DNA of 64,000 nt from Incurvaria masculella (taxonomy: Eukaryota > Arthropoda > Insecta > Lepidoptera > Incurvariidae), in assembly GCA_946894095.1 (NCBI GenBank), contig OX335642.1, positions 26,733,021-26,797,020 on the forward strand, in the 5' to 3' direction. Below are positions 63,502 through 64,000 of this stretch, piece after piece. How positions within the stretch are numbered: position 1 is the first letter of the stretch; every line of letters begins with the position of its first letter. The notes beneath the pieces were generated by a model that ran no database searches, had not been told where the DNA came from, and saw only the letters and a program-made list of their open reading frames with translations. The position numbers were made by a program, and so were the translations under genes.

Positions 63502-64000
63502 GTAGGTGTATTTTTATGTTATAAAATATATATATATTACAAAAAATATTTTAAATTGTAAGATATTGTGCTTTAAAATTGTTAATCTATGTAAATTCTG
63601 TCACTTTCGGTAGTATATCAGCACAAATGTTCACAGTCAGGTTCTGGATGGGTGACCATCTTCGCCCGATGATTCTACGTATAACTGTAGGTCAGACGTT
63701 GACCTATTCACTTAAGAGAACTCTCCTTTTTTTATGTAACTGCACATGAATAGCTAATACCACACCCACCGCCCAACACACCGCATTCCCTAAGGAATTA
63801 CGTCCCATACTGGGAACTTCCGTTTATTGGATCTTTTCATCCAATGCGATGGTACCAGCCTGGGCAGGCTTAACCCAAACACCTAGTTGAGGAATTCCAG
63901 TTTTACATGCATTCCGACCCACGGTATGCCGCATTAGAAACGATATTAAATTATACAACTCGGAAAGCGAAAAAGAGTTCACAAATGCGGTCAGGATTTT
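63502..64000 (+). other. Dscam intron 8 (partial) with SINE pieces
   Basis: Contains a plus-sense 5S box-C scrap at 63641-63660 ('gttctggatgggtgaccat') and a minus SINE copy at 63728-63965. No exon in this part. Confidence 0.65.
63728..63965 (-). mobile_element. SINE copy in Dscam intron 8
   Basis: Tail 'gtaactgcacatgaatagc', 'accacacccaccgcccaaca', body 'ccaatgcgatggtaccagcc', then 'atacaactcggaaagcg', the segment special to the tRNA-headed subtype. The head would lie at or past the window edge. Confidence 0.7.

Overview
The window is insect nuclear DNA, most likely from a moth or butterfly. It is AT-rich and gene-poor, and it carries dispersed repeats that I recognise from lepidopteran genomes: the 'GGCCAAGTGCGAGTCGGA' repeat, the 'AACCGACTTC...GGAGGAG' repeat, CR1-like and Jockey-like LINEs, Helitron ends closing in CTAG, and short (TTAGG)n arrays. 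The species cannot be named from the sequence alone.

The only host gene I can support lies on the + strand from 49,632 to past the right-hand end. It is a Dscam-family immunoglobulin-superfamily receptor. Eight internal exons were recovered by hand at 49632-49729, 51214-51305, 52294-52445, 58732-58822, 58980-59373, 59844-59979, 62557-62676 and 63419-63501. Every exon has AG/GT borders and every splice phase fits the next exon. Together they encode the Ig5, Ig6 and Ig7 equivalents and the start of Ig8. The 5' exons, the fibronectin repeats, the membrane segment and the tail are outside the window or were not found.

Region 1-49,600 holds no host exon I could support and is a graveyard of mobile elements. 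Its centrepiece (5,985-13,000) is a nested pair: a Jockey-like LINE on the minus strand, split by a full-length 5.36-kb CR1-like LINE on the plus strand (6,909-12,267). The CR1-like element has a 7-bp target duplication, two intact ORFs, and a canonical -1 slippery heptamer in the ORF1/ORF2 overlap. The rest holds SINE copies, Helitron remnants, TTAA-flanked MITEs, hairpin MITEs, LINE 3' ends and a broken PIF/Harbinger transposase.

The Dscam introns are also loaded. Intron 3 contains a 4.88-kb foldback element (53,425-58,303) made of inverted arrays of ~292-bp units and flanked by a perfect 9-bp duplication. Intron 6 contains a TTAA MITE that was itself split by a truncated CR1-like LINE.

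The most notable unexplained items are: the predicted -1 frameshift that would join ORF1 and ORF2 of the CR1-like LINE; a SINE family whose copies share one body and tail but carry either a 5S rRNA-like head or a tRNA-like head; the foldback element inside a Dscam intron; and two furin-type basic motifs in the Dscam ectodomain. All calls come from reading the sequence; no database search was run.
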